Source: Ignavibacteriota bacterium (GTDB lineage: Bacteria > Bacteroidota > Ignavibacteria > Ignavibacteriales > Melioribacteraceae). From it: a DNA stretch of 64,000 nt. The translations under genes were made by a program, and so were the position numbers. The stretch's first letter is position 1. Each line of letters starts with the position of its first letter. Shown piece by piece: positions 18,589 to 27,316 of this stretch. Where the stretch lies: the NCBI GenBank assembly GCA_002698995.1, contig PAAX01000012.1:1-64000 (forward strand). The letters run 5' to 3'. The notes under the pieces were generated by a model. It saw only the letters and a program-made list of their open reading frames with translations, was not told where the DNA came from and did not search any database.

Positions 18589-19134
18589 TCAAATAACAAC
18601 CTTGAAACCAATGCCAATAATGTTCTTAAGTTTCATTTCTCTTGAAAAAGCAAATAGATATGTTTTACTAATAGGAATATGATAAGATGCTTCCAACGAG
18701 ACATTGTCAACAAACCTCCAGCCTAATCCTAGGAAACCTACAGCAATTGTTCTGCTTGAAAAAGTTGGATGGTCTGGAAAATTTATATGTGCATAAAAAC
18801 CTGTTTTGAAATAAAAGTCATCTAAAAGTTTATTACTGCCGTAATAAAGCCCCAGCTCCATTCCTTCATAAAATGCACTTTTCTCAGAGTTAATTGTGTA
18901 GCCAAGTTCTACTATTGCAGAATTGTTTTTGGTAAAATCTATAGTCATATCTGCATTAAAAGTAACGGCAGTAAAATTCTCATTACGAGTTGTTGTTAAT
19001 TGACCTCCCCAAAATCCCGGATCAATTATAACAGTTTCTATGTTTCCTTTTTTAACAAACATGCTTGCACCAAATTTTACTTCTTGTGCAGATACTGAAG
19101 CAACAATTATTAATAATACTATTAATTTTTTCAT
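18589..19134 (-). CDS. outer-membrane beta-barrel paralogue A
   Basis: 181 residues: signal peptide MKKLIVLLIIVASVSAQ, beta-barrel-like strands and C-terminal IIGIGFKVVI. It is clearly related to the next protein (both have KFG near the mature N-terminus, NFTAVT/NFTAIS, FYFKTGFYAHINFPDHPTF versus FYIKPGIYAHVSSPENPRF). Probably a small OmpW- or OprF-like barrel; function unknown. Part of a cluster of three barrels and one lipoprotein. Confidence 0.7.
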   Translation of the reverse strand: MKKLIVLLIIVASVSAQEVKFGASMFVKKGNIETVIIDPGFWGGQLTTTRNENFTAVTFNADMTIDFTKNNSAIVELGYTINSEKSAFYEGMELGLYYGSNKLLDDFYFKTGFYAHINFPDHPTFSSRTIAVGFLGLGWRFVDNVSLEASYHIPISKTYLFAFSREMKLKNIIGIGFKVVI

Positions 19135-19197
19135 ATTACTCTTGGTCTTGATTGTATGTCAGCATTCTAAATTGATTCATATGAATGATTGTGTCCA

Positions 19198-19791
19198 TCA
19201 AAATAAAAGTTTCATTCCTACACTAAATATTTGTTTTAATTTAAACTCAGTAAAAAAATCCTTAGCATAACTTTGTGTTATTGGTAATTGGAGGGAACTT
19301 TCTATTGAAGCATTTTCAAATATTCGTATTCCTGCACCTAATGAAGCAACAGTTATAGTTTTACTTATAAAACGTGGATTTTCCGGACTACTAACATGAG
19401 CATAGATTCCGGGTTTAATGTAAAATTGCTCAAACAATCTGTTTGTTGAATAGTAAAATCCAATGTCAATTCCCGAATACTGCAAATAGGTTTCGGAAGT
19501 AAATATTCCTCCCAATTCAAAAACAAATGCCAAATATTTGCTGAAGTCAAAAGTTATATCTCCAATTAAAGAAATTGCTGTAAAATTTTTATCTTCAGAA
19601 CTTGATGGCTGAGTTCCCCAAGAACCGCTTGAAAGATATGTCTTTTCTGCAATTGCAAATTTAACCGACAGATTTCCACCAAATTTCAAGTCTTGTGCAG
19701 ATGCCGAAGCAACTACAAACAATAACAGTATTAGCACTTTTAAATCATTTAAGAAGCGTAATTGTCTGAAGAGGATTGATTGAGGTTTCAT
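19198..19791 (-). CDS. outer-membrane beta-barrel paralogue B
   Basis: About 197 residues, paralogue of the adjacent 181-residue barrel. Signal segment VLILLLFVVASASAQ, barrel strands and terminal IFSVGMKLLF. The start at ATG 19791 (MKPQSILF) follows GTGAGAC; an upstream in-frame ATG at 19818 is possible. It lies 63 nt before paralogue A, so the two arose by tandem duplication and may be cotranscribed. Confidence 0.7.
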   Translation of the reverse strand: MKPQSILFRQLRFLNDLKVLILLLFVVASASAQDLKFGGNLSVKFAIAEKTYLSSGSWGTQPSSSEDKNFTAISLIGDITFDFSKYLAFVFELGGIFTSETYLQYSGIDIGFYYSTNRLFEQFYIKPGIYAHVSSPENPRFISKTITVASLGAGIRIFENASIESSLQLPITQSYAKDFFTEFKLKQIFSVGMKLLF

Positions 19792-19996
19792 AATAGTCTC
19801 ACAATAATTGTAAATCATTTAACAGAACTTCAAGGGACTAAAACATCCAAAATTTTTATTAAAATGTCAACATTAATTATTCGGTGCTTATGAAATTAAA
19901 TGGTTTTTTGTTCGGATGATTAAAGAAGCGGTTTGATTTACCAAGGCTTATCATTTCAAATGGTTTAGATAAGTAAATTATTGAATAGAGTACAAA

Positions 19997-20182
19997 GGGA
20001 GCCGTCTCAAAAGATTAAAATTGTCATTGCGAAGCGGTTTTTGCTGAAGCCTGCCTCGCTTCGCTTTGCAAGGCGGGCAATCTTTCTTTTTTAGCTAAAA
20101 ATGAGATCACTTCGCTTCCTGCCTCGCTTTGCTCAGCAAGGCGGGCGCTCGTGATGACAAAAGTCAATTTGAGACAGCCCTC
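19997..20182. repeat. composite MITE-like repeat with nested inverted repeats
   Basis: Bounded by imperfect inverted ends (GGGAGCCGTCTCAAA at 19997-20011, TTTGAGACAGCCCTC at 20168-20182). Inside is a second pair (TTGTCATTGCGA at 20021-20032, TCGTGATGACAA at 20149-20160), and inside that are GCCTGCC...GGCGGGC modules. There is no open reading frame. It lies in the 380-base gap between the barrel cluster and the nrf porin; the rest of the gap (19819-19996) shows only the promoter-like region of the barrel gene. Confidence 0.75.
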
Positions 20183-20201
20183 TTTAATCACTTTTTAATA
20201 T

Positions 20202-21413
20202 TTATAAAGCAACAACTGACATTAAATAGAACCATGTTGATGAATCGGGTCCTCTTGTTTCTTTGAAAATATCTCCGGGTGAAAAGAATCCCAAACCGGC
20301 TTCAAAACCGACAGCTTTATTGTACTTATATTTAAGTGTAATGTCTATCTCAGTACCAAAAGATTTTGTTGTGCTTCCGTTAATTAAAACAAAATCTTCT
20401 GCTGAATTGAACAGATGTCCTTTAACATCAATTCCAAAATTTTCAAATGGTGTTAATCCAACAGATGCATGAATATCCATTAAACCGAGTCCGTACGTAT
20501 CAGCCGGAATGTTAATAAAATAATCCATGTATCCGTAATATTTATGGTTTGTTGCAAAAAGTGTATTGAATACTTTTACTTTATTATCAGTTGGATCATT
20601 GTCACCGCTTAAGTAATCTACTCCGGCTTTAACATAAGGTTTTACTTTTGCGTCAAAGTTATATCCTAAGTTAAGAGCAGCCATTAATGCATTCAGCTTC
20701 AGATCAACATTATCTTTTCTTTTACCGGTTTGATAAGCAAATTCTGTTTCATGAAAGAATCCGCCGGATTTACCTGTAACATATAATCCAGCAGTAATAT
20801 TTTCAAATGGATAAGATGCTTTTTCTGAATTGTAATAAATAACAAACGGCTGAATTGAATAACTTTCGCCGACTTTAACATTTGAATAAGCTCCGTAAAC
20901 AGAAGCATCAAGCGTATCATTCAACTGCATACTTTCTGCTTCTTTTAAAGCAAAGAAATCGATTGTGAAATTATTTCTTTTATATTTAAGAATTGCACCG
21001 TCAAAACTTCTTCCAACGTTACTCCAGCCAACAGCACCAATTAATCTTTCAGGTCCATATTTAACTTCCATTCTACCAACTTTAAGATCAAGTGGTAATT
21101 TAAAGAAATCACTTAATTGAAAATAAGCCTGATGAAGATCTACGTTAGAGGTATTTGTCAGAGTTGAAGGTTCGGTTCCCCAAATTCTTGAATCTTGAAC
21201 CTGAACAAACATATTTAAGTTTTCGAATGCATTAAAATCTGCTCCTAATCTTGAGCGCATTTCAGTATAGCTGTGAGATTTAGTATTACTGTTAAAATCG
21301 CGGTTATCAATATTGAATCTTGGTCTAATCTCAGCTGAAATAGCCGGTAAATTTTGAGCGACAGTTAAACCACCAATAAATAGTAGGGCAATAACTGCAA
21401 ACAACTTTTTCAT
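20202..21413 (-). CDS. outer-membrane porin, alginate-export-like
   Basis: About 403 residues: signal peptide MKKLFAVIALLFIGGLTVAQ and a large beta-barrel resembling the alginate-export porin family (RSRLGADFNAFENLNMFVQV, LHQAYFQLSDFFKLPLDLKV, GRMEVKYGPERLIG). ATG 21413 is chosen because GGGGAG precedes it; a longer start would put residues before the signal peptide. It follows nrfA by about 100 nt on the same strand, so it may pass nitrite/nitrate or ammonium for periplasmic nitrite reduction. That role is inference; alginate transport itself has no support here. Confidence 0.75.
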   Translation of the reverse strand: MKKLFAVIALLFIGGLTVAQNLPAISAEIRPRFNIDNRDFNSNTKSHSYTEMRSRLGADFNAFENLNMFVQVQDSRIWGTEPSTLTNTSNVDLHQAYFQLSDFFKLPLDLKVGRMEVKYGPERLIGAVGWSNVGRSFDGAILKYKRNNFTIDFFALKEAESMQLNDTLDASVYGAYSNVKVGESYSIQPFVIYYNSEKASYPFENITAGLYVTGKSGGFFHETEFAYQTGKRKDNVDLKLNALMAALNLGYNFDAKVKPYVKAGVDYLSGDNDPTDNKVKVFNTLFATNHKYYGYMDYFINIPADTYGLGLMDIHASVGLTPFENFGIDVKGHLFNSAEDFVLINGSTTKSFGTEIDITLKYKYNKAVGFEAGLGFFSPGDIFKETRGPDSSTWFYLMSVVAL

Positions 21414-21512
21414 ACATACTCCCCAATTAGTATTTCGAATAATTATTAAAAAAAGCGAGATTCCGAAAACTCGGAATCTCAAACAGTTTTACTACAGTAT
21501 CTATATTTATTT

Positions 21513-23000
21513 CTAATATTTATTTAATGTACCGCCTTGTCTTTCAGATGCTTTTTTATCCCATTCAACTGCGGTTGTTTTTAAGAATTCTTGTTTATCT
21601 TCTTTAAGCATTTTCATATCAAGACCAATAAATCTTTGAGCTTTTTCTTTGGTTGAAATATCAGGCATATCGATCGGATATTTTTGACCATGCTTTACTA
21701 AAACAAGCGCTAATTCTCTTCTTGCTTCTTCAGCTTTTTGAATTGAAGTTCCGATAACTCTCATTGCTTCTGTTGGTGAATGGAATCCTAATCCGTTTGC
21801 TGCAGCAACCCAGTCCCATCTCCATTGTGAATGCCTGATTAAAGTTAGAATAGGTTTCATTTCTGTTTCTGTTGCTCCGGCGTCCCAAGCTGCTTTAGCT
21901 TCAATATGTGCTGCTGCTAATGCTTTTTCTGCTAATCCTCTTAATTCTTCTAATCTATCTTGTCTTTCGTAAACGTCTCTAATTAATCTTTCTGTATCTT
22001 CTCTGTGGCAGACTTGGCATGAGTTTGCAACATTATTTAAAGGACTTTGAATATGATGGTCTGTAAATTTAACTCCCCCTTCACTCTTGTAAGGCATGTG
22101 GCAGTCTGCACAAGAAACACCTCTTTGTGCATGAACACCTGTCATAAATAATTCATAATCTGGATGCTGAGCTTTCAGCATTGGAGTTTTGCTAAGTGAA
22201 TGTGTCCAGTCAACAAAATTTATTTCATCATAATATTTTTCCATCTCGTCTGCGCTAAATCCTTTATCCCATGGAAAAGTTAAATACTGAGCTCCTTCAA
22301 CTTTATCTTTATCAAAATAATATTCAACGTGGCATTGTGCACAAACTAAAGATCTCATTTCATTTCTAGTAAAATCTTCAATTTTCTTTCCTCTTCTTTC
22401 CATTGCTTCAACTAAAGCGGGACGAGTAATTCTTAAGTTCATCGTTTCGGGATCATGACAATCTTGGCATCCTATCGGATTTACAATATCGTGTCCTTTC
22501 TCTTTCCATGTTCCAGAGTAAAACTGAGCAACTCCGTCTTCAGCCATTTTTCTCGGTACATCTGTTGATTTACAAGTCCAGCAGGTTGCAGGCATAGGTG
22601 ATACAGTATTTCCACCTGTTCTTAGAGTATTTCTTATATCTCTAACTGCGTGTGCATGTCCTCTTCCTTGATTATAATCCTTTGAGAATCCGTAGCCCGC
22701 CCACATAACTACTAATTCGGGATATATTTCAAGATAATCATGCATAACAGAACCGCCGTGTTTACTAGCGAAGTTAGTGTCTAGTGTATTCAAATATGTT
22801 TCGTATTGGCGTGGAAAGTTTTCACCCCACACTTCATTTCTTGGTTCAAATTCTGCCAGAGGTTTTACCATCTGCATTGTATTAAATGATTCGCTTCTTC
22901 TTTCAACTATAGAAGAAGAGAATAATCCTATTAGAAAAACAACAACAACTGTTGCAATGAACAGAATCCAGTTAAAAATTGGCTTTCTCTCTTTAGACAT
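21513..23000 (-). CDS. nrfA: ammonia-forming cytochrome c nitrite reductase
   Basis: Pentaheme nitrite reductase, 495 residues, with an N-terminal membrane anchor (about 10-30). Heme sites: CWTCK 140-144 (the Lys-ligated catalytic heme), CQDCH 178-182, CAQCH 220-224, CADCH 297-301, CQVCH 328-332. Active-site Tyr and His are in CHVEYYF and FMTGVH; KAQHPDYELF matches the calcium-site region. It reduces nitrite to ammonium with six electrons in the periplasm, fed by NrfH. ATG 23000 is chosen for its AGGAAAAG site. It lies 10 nt after nrfH. Confidence 0.97.
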   Translation of the reverse strand: MSKERKPIFNWILFIATVVVVFLIGLFSSSIVERRSESFNTMQMVKPLAEFEPRNEVWGENFPRQYETYLNTLDTNFASKHGGSVMHDYLEIYPELVVMWAGYGFSKDYNQGRGHAHAVRDIRNTLRTGGNTVSPMPATCWTCKSTDVPRKMAEDGVAQFYSGTWKEKGHDIVNPIGCQDCHDPETMNLRITRPALVEAMERRGKKIEDFTRNEMRSLVCAQCHVEYYFDKDKVEGAQYLTFPWDKGFSADEMEKYYDEINFVDWTHSLSKTPMLKAQHPDYELFMTGVHAQRGVSCADCHMPYKSEGGVKFTDHHIQSPLNNVANSCQVCHREDTERLIRDVYERQDRLEELRGLAEKALAAAHIEAKAAWDAGATETEMKPILTLIRHSQWRWDWVAAANGLGFHSPTEAMRVIGTSIQKAEEARRELALVLVKHGQKYPIDMPDISTKEKAQRFIGLDMKMLKEDKQEFLKTTAVEWDKKASERQGGTLNKY

Positions 23001-23010
23001 TTTCTTTTCC

Positions 23011-23640
23011 TTATTTTTTTGAATTTTCTTCTTCAATAAATTTTGATAACCACTCAGGCATAATTGGTGTTAATCTTGGAACATTTGCATACGGAGTTGA
23101 ACTTAAGCTGTTAACTTTTCCATGAGGAACTTCTCTATGGCAGTCCCAGCAAAATCTTTGTCCTTCATCAATAATACTTGCAGCACCAATTGCTCTAACT
23201 GCAATTGGGTGAATATTATTTTGATGACATCTAATACAGTTTTCCTGCACTGCCTGTTTGCCTGCATCTTTAATTTGAATTACCTGTGGCTCCGTGCGTA
23301 ATGTAAATATTGTTGCATGCCTCATACCATCCTGCGCTTTGAACCAATATGTGCGCAGAATATTATCTTGCGGAACATGACAATCGTTGCATGTTGCAAA
23401 TCTGCCATGACTGCTTCTTTCCCAAGTTTTAAATTGTGGATTCATTACATGACAGTTAATGCAAGTTTTAGGATCATCGGACAAATATGAGACCGCATTA
23501 GAAATGTAAAATGTGTGAATTATTAATCCTCCCATAATACCGAGCAGTATTATTACAGGAAACTGCCATTTTGGAGGAGGTTTTAAGAATGAATAAATTT
23601 TCCTGAAAACCGATTGGTTATCGGGAGTTTCTTTGCCCAT
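23011..23640 (-). CDS. nrfH: NrfH-type tetraheme quinol dehydrogenase
   Basis: 209-residue NapC/NrfH protein: cytoplasmic N-terminus, one membrane helix (about 26-50), then four c-heme sites CINCHVM, CNDCH, CIRCH and CWDCH. It oxidises menaquinol and passes electrons to NrfA. Its start overlaps the end of the upstream polyferredoxin gene by 23 nt, and nrfA follows after 10 nt, so all three are one transcript. Confidence 0.95.
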   Translation of the reverse strand: MGKETPDNQSVFRKIYSFLKPPPKWQFPVIILLGIMGGLIIHTFYISNAVSYLSDDPKTCINCHVMNPQFKTWERSSHGRFATCNDCHVPQDNILRTYWFKAQDGMRHATIFTLRTEPQVIQIKDAGKQAVQENCIRCHQNNIHPIAVRAIGAASIIDEGQRFCWDCHREVPHGKVNSLSSTPYANVPRLTPIMPEWLSKFIEEENSKK

Positions 23641-24739
23641 TAGCTACCTCTTTTTCTGATAGTTTTTTATTAAGATATTCAATATCCCTTGTACTTGTTG
23701 GGTGACCCAGACTATTTATATCTTTAAAATTTATTAAGTATTCCTCTTGCGATACTTTATTATGCCAATTTCCGGTAATTACTCCCAATGCTATTATAGA
23801 CAAGTAAATTGCCGCAATTGCAAATCCTATTTTCTTTTTATCCTGTGCTTTGTTAGTATAAATAGATTTCAACTGTAATGTATCTTTAACCGGACAAACA
23901 TCAACGCAGCTCAAACATGTTGAGCATTCATCGGAAAATACGGTTAGTTTTTTATCAACTTTTATATTTGATGGACATGCTTTTGTGCATAATCCGCAAT
24001 CAATGCAGGAAACCGGATCTCTTTTTATTTTATTAGGACTTGCAAGAGATAATACTCCAAGCAATGCTCCGTATGGACATAAATACCTGCACCAAAAATT
24101 TCTAAACACTATCGAAAGAACAAAAAGTACCGCTATTACTATTAAAGAAAACCTTGAGATATCTGCAAAAAAGTAAAACATTTTTACATCAGCCATAATA
24201 TTGTAAGGACTGTCTAAAAAATATTTTAATGATGCCGCCGTCATTGCAAAGAAAATAGAATACACAAAAAAGCCTAATAACAGATACTTAAGCGAACGCA
24301 ATGGTATATCTATAAATTTAGGCATTATTATCTTCTTTTTAAAGAGTTTTTTGGATATTTTGTCTCCAAAATCTCCTATTAGCTCAGAGATAAAACCTAC
24401 AGGACACATCCAGCTGCAGAATGATTTTCCAAATGCTAACGAGACAGTAATAATTCCAATTAGAATAAAAAATCCGGCTGGATGAGCTTGGTGAATCTCT
24501 CCGGTTAAGAAAAAGAAATATAAGCTCATCAATGCAGAAATAGGGAGAAATGCCTCAACTCCGGCCGGTCTTCTAAAATACTCAGAGGCCAAACCTCCGC
24601 TTTCCAAAAAATTTATGAACAAATAAAATTCTACCCCAATCCAAATGCAGATTAATACCACAATTGATTGAAAAAGGAATCTATATTTTTGAATCGACTT
24701 TTCATCGTTTTTTATGATTTTATTTTTTTTCGCTTCCAT
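23618..24739 (-). CDS. NapH-like membrane polyferredoxin
   Basis: 373-residue membrane protein of the NapH/NosR/CcoG group: about five hydrophobic helices, two CxxxCP motifs on the cytoplasmic side (CSWMCPVG and CRYLCPYG), then two 4Fe-4S ferredoxin sites (CIDCGLCTKACP and CSTCLSCVDVCP). Such proteins move electrons between quinol and redox partners or support maturation of periplasmic reductases. It is first in the operon with nrfHA and overlaps nrfH. A NapH-like gene leading nrfHA is not the textbook arrangement. Confidence 0.85.
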   Translation of the reverse strand: MEAKKNKIIKNDEKSIQKYRFLFQSIVVLICIWIGVEFYLFINFLESGGLASEYFRRPAGVEAFLPISALMSLYFFFLTGEIHQAHPAGFFILIGIITVSLAFGKSFCSWMCPVGFISELIGDFGDKISKKLFKKKIIMPKFIDIPLRSLKYLLLGFFVYSIFFAMTAASLKYFLDSPYNIMADVKMFYFFADISRFSLIVIAVLFVLSIVFRNFWCRYLCPYGALLGVLSLASPNKIKRDPVSCIDCGLCTKACPSNIKVDKKLTVFSDECSTCLSCVDVCPVKDTLQLKSIYTNKAQDKKKIGFAIAAIYLSIIALGVITGNWHNKVSQEEYLINFKDINSLGHPTSTRDIEYLNKKLSEKEVANGQRNSR

Positions 24740-24755
24740 AACTGTTTACTTAGTT

Positions 24756-24910
24756 TTATAATCAGAAAAATAATTCTGATTAAAACATATAAATAAAATA
24801 CTTATTTGTCAATTATAAAAGTAATAGCGGGATAAATGCTCGTATTATCTTTTTTCTTGATAAAAATAAAATATTAGTCTAATTTTATAATCAGAAATAA
24901 TATTCTGAAA
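24756..24910. promoter_or_regulatory. paired operator sites between divergent nrf-linked genes
   Basis: Two copies of TCAGAA-N6-TTCTGA, both preceded by TTTTATAA: 24762-24779 (within a 9-bp arm palindrome TAATCAGAA/TTCTGATTA, 24759-24782) and 24891-24908. They are centred 31 and 24 nt upstream of the two divergent start codons. Position next to each start and identical half-sites suggest a dimeric repressor controlling both sides. The regulator is not in the window. Confidence 0.7.
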
Positions 24911-24923
24911 TAAAGGAATAAAA

Positions 24924-25772
24924 ATGCTTAGAAAAATAATAACAATAGCTGAAGAAAAATGTAATGGCTGCGGAGTTTGTGTTCCCGAATGCCACGAAGG
25001 TGCTCTTCAAATAATTGATGGAAAAGCAAGATTAATTAGCGATCTTTTTTGTGACGGTCTTGGAGCCTGTATTGGTTTTTGTCCGGAAGATGCTTTAAAA
25101 ATTGAAGAGCGGGAAGCCGAGCCGTACGATGAAAGAAAAGTAATGGAATATATAGTTAAAGGGGGAAGAAACGTAATTAAAGCCCATCTTGAACATTTAA
25201 GGGATCATAAAGAATTTCAGTTTTTAGCAGAAGCAATTGATTATCTTCAAGATAAGGGAATGGAAGTTCCCCTTGAAAAAGTAGAATCGGAAGAACATGC
25301 AAATGCCCCTAATTGCGGTTGTTCCGGTTCTGCACCTAAAACTTTTAACAGTAACTTTGACGAAACCTTTGAGGAAGGAACAAGACAATCGCATTTAACT
25401 CATTGGCCGATTCAGCTTCATCTTGTAAATCCAAATGCAGGTTATTTTCAAAATTCAGATTTACTTCTTGCGGCTGATTGCTGTGGATTTTCAATTCCCG
25501 ATTTCCATAAGGAATTTCTTAAAGGGAAAACTCTTTCGATTGCATGCCCAAAATTAGACAGCAATAAACAAGCTTATTTAGATAAACTTGTCATTATGAT
25601 TAATGAATCAAATATAAAATCTCTTACGGTGTTAATCATGCAGGTTCCTTGCTGCAGTGGATTATTTCAGCTTGCCCAAACCGCTTTGGAAATGTCGCAA
25701 AGAGAAATTCCGCTTAATGTAAAAGTAATTGGAATTGATGGAACTGTTCTTAAGGATGTTCAAGTTTCCTAA
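24924..25772 (+). CDS. 4Fe-4S iron-sulfur protein divergent from nrf operon
   Basis: 282 residues. N-terminal double ferredoxin domain (CNGCGVCVPECHEGAL and CDGLGACIGFCPEDAL), an alpha-helical middle, an NCGCSG segment, and a C-terminal alpha/beta domain with conserved cysteines (AADCCGF, SIACPKLD, QVPCCSG). I recall proteins of this type beside hybrid-cluster-protein genes and in nitrosative-stress regulons, which fits the shared palindrome with the nrf operon, but the exact reaction is unknown. AAGGA precedes the ATG. Confidence 0.75.
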   Translation: MLRKIITIAEEKCNGCGVCVPECHEGALQIIDGKARLISDLFCDGLGACIGFCPEDALKIEEREAEPYDERKVMEYIVKGGRNVIKAHLEHLRDHKEFQFLAEAIDYLQDKGMEVPLEKVESEEHANAPNCGCSGSAPKTFNSNFDETFEEGTRQSHLTHWPIQLHLVNPNAGYFQNSDLLLAADCCGFSIPDFHKEFLKGKTLSIACPKLDSNKQAYLDKLVIMINESNIKSLTVLIMQVPCCSGLFQLAQTALEMSQREIPLNVKVIGIDGTVLKDVQVS

Positions 25773-25778
25773 AAAATA

Positions 25779-25818
25779 CAAAGCTTGATTAAACCAAGGT
25801 TCAATCAAGCTTGCTTTT
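25779..25818. terminator. terminator between convergent genes
   Basis: 10-bp stem AAGCTTGATT (25781-25790) with AATCAAGCTT (25803-25812), 12-base loop and a T5 stretch after it. Probably serves both directions. Confidence 0.75.
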
Positions 25819-25837
25819 TCATAAATCAATTAACCTA

Positions 25838-27316
25838 TTAAATTGTTTTTACAACTTGTCTAAAGTGAAATCCATACACTGCAAACGTCATTGCAACAAC
25901 AAATTTTTTCGGATAATTAATCAAACTAAAGAAGAGAAGTTTCCAGAAATATAATTTTCCTTTATCTACAAAACCCAGTTTCCAAATTAGCTTTAAGAAT
26001 GTTTTAATTTCGCTTGGTGAAGGAAATTTAATTCCCCATTCCGGCATTTTGTAAGCAGACAAAAACTTTTTTACACGGAGATAGTATGCTTTATCCTCAT
26101 AAATTGTTTTTAGAATTTTTACATATCCGCGCATTAAATCACTGTAGTTCATCTTGGGAATGAAGTTAATTGAGCCATCCATATTATTTCCGCTGAAACT
26201 TTCTAGCAGACGCTTTTCATTTTTCATTCTGGTAAAAAGCTTTGTTCCCGTTGGTGCATTAAGCAGTCCAACCATTGCTGATACAATTCCGCTTTCTTTA
26301 ATAAATTCAATCTGTTCATCAAAAATAGTTTCAGTATCACTATCAAAACCAACTATAAATCCCCCGGAAACAATAAATCCTTTTTCTTGCAGTTTCCTAA
26401 CAGAATCAACCATGTCTCTCTTTAAGTTCTGATCCTTACCGCATTCTTCAAGACTTGAAAGACTTGGTGATTCAATTCCAACAAATATGCTGTTAAATCC
26501 GGCTTCTGCAAGCATATCGCTCAGCTCTTCGTCATCAGCAAGATTTATAGAAACTTCAGTAATAAAATTGAAAGGATATTTTTTCTCCTTCATCCAATCA
26601 ATTAATGCCGGAAGAATTTCCTTTTTCAATTTTATTTTGTTGCCTATAAAATTATCGTCAACAACAGATATTGGTCCGCGCCAACCTAATTCATAAAGTC
26701 TGTTTAATTCGCCAATAAACTGCTCTGTAGTTTTTGTTCTTGGTTTTCTTCCATTGAGAATTGTAATGCTGCAAAATTCACAATCATAAGGACAGCCTCG
26801 TGAATACTGCATGCTCATTGATGCATATTTTTTTATATCAAGCAGTTCCCACATTGGAAGCGGTGTTTCTGTTATGACAGGGAAATCGGGAGTAAAATAA
26901 ATTGGTTTGGGGTTTCCGTTCTTTAAATCTTCTAAAAATAACGGCAGAGTAATTTCTGCTTCATTTAAAACAAAATGATCAACTCCAAGAAAATCTTGAT
27001 ATTGTGTTGTTGCTAAAGGTCCACCGGCAACCACTTTTCTGTTAAGTATATTGCATCTTCTTATAACATCTCTAAACGAATTAATTTGTACACTCATACC
27101 GCTTAAGAAAACATAATCTGCCCATAAAATATCTTTATCTTTCAACTCGGTTACATTCATATCTATTAATTTTAAGTTCCATTCTTTTGGAAGCATTGCT
27201 GCAACAGTAATCAAGCCCAAAGGGGGTTCTGCAGATTTTTTTGAAATGAAGTTTAATGCTGATTCAAAACTCCAGAAAGTTGAAGGAATTTTAGGATATA
27301 CTAATAAAACATTCAT
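25838..27316 (-). CDS. B12-binding-domain radical SAM protein (DUF4070-like)
   Basis: 492 residues. The N-terminal cobalamin-binding-like Rossmann domain starts MNVLLVYPKIP. A radical SAM domain with SRGCPYDCEFCSI follows, with the typical PRTKTTEQFIGELNRLY and GGFIVGFDSDTETIF segments, and a C-terminal helical region as in the DUF4070 group. ATG 27316 follows GAGG; a longer reading frame upstream is non-coding promoter. Members include hopanoid and tetrapyrrole-related methylases and many unknowns; substrate not determinable. Confidence 0.85.
   Translation of the reverse strand: MNVLLVYPKIPSTFWSFESALNFISKKSAEPPLGLITVAAMLPKEWNLKLIDMNVTELKDKDILWADYVFLSGMSVQINSFRDVIRRCNILNRKVVAGGPLATTQYQDFLGVDHFVLNEAEITLPLFLEDLKNGNPKPIYFTPDFPVITETPLPMWELLDIKKYASMSMQYSRGCPYDCEFCSITILNGRKPRTKTTEQFIGELNRLYELGWRGPISVVDDNFIGNKIKLKKEILPALIDWMKEKKYPFNFITEVSINLADDEELSDMLAEAGFNSIFVGIESPSLSSLEECGKDQNLKRDMVDSVRKLQEKGFIVSGGFIVGFDSDTETIFDEQIEFIKESGIVSAMVGLLNAPTGTKLFTRMKNEKRLLESFSGNNMDGSINFIPKMNYSDLMRGYVKILKTIYEDKAYYLRVKKFLSAYKMPEWGIKFPSPSEIKTFLKLIWKLGFVDKGKLYFWKLLFFSLINYPKKFVVAMTFAVYGFHFRQVVKTI

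Noticed and set aside
19040-19270. 76-codon plus-strand frame across two barrel genes
   Set aside because: It overlaps signal peptides of both minus-strand barrel genes and has no protein features.
20202-21413. Alginate export function for the porin
   Set aside because: No alginate synthesis genes are near; the nrf context suggests another solute, so only the fold is claimed.
26154-26696. Two frames antisense to the B12 radical SAM gene
   Set aside because: Low-complexity mirror readings of a gene with clear motifs.
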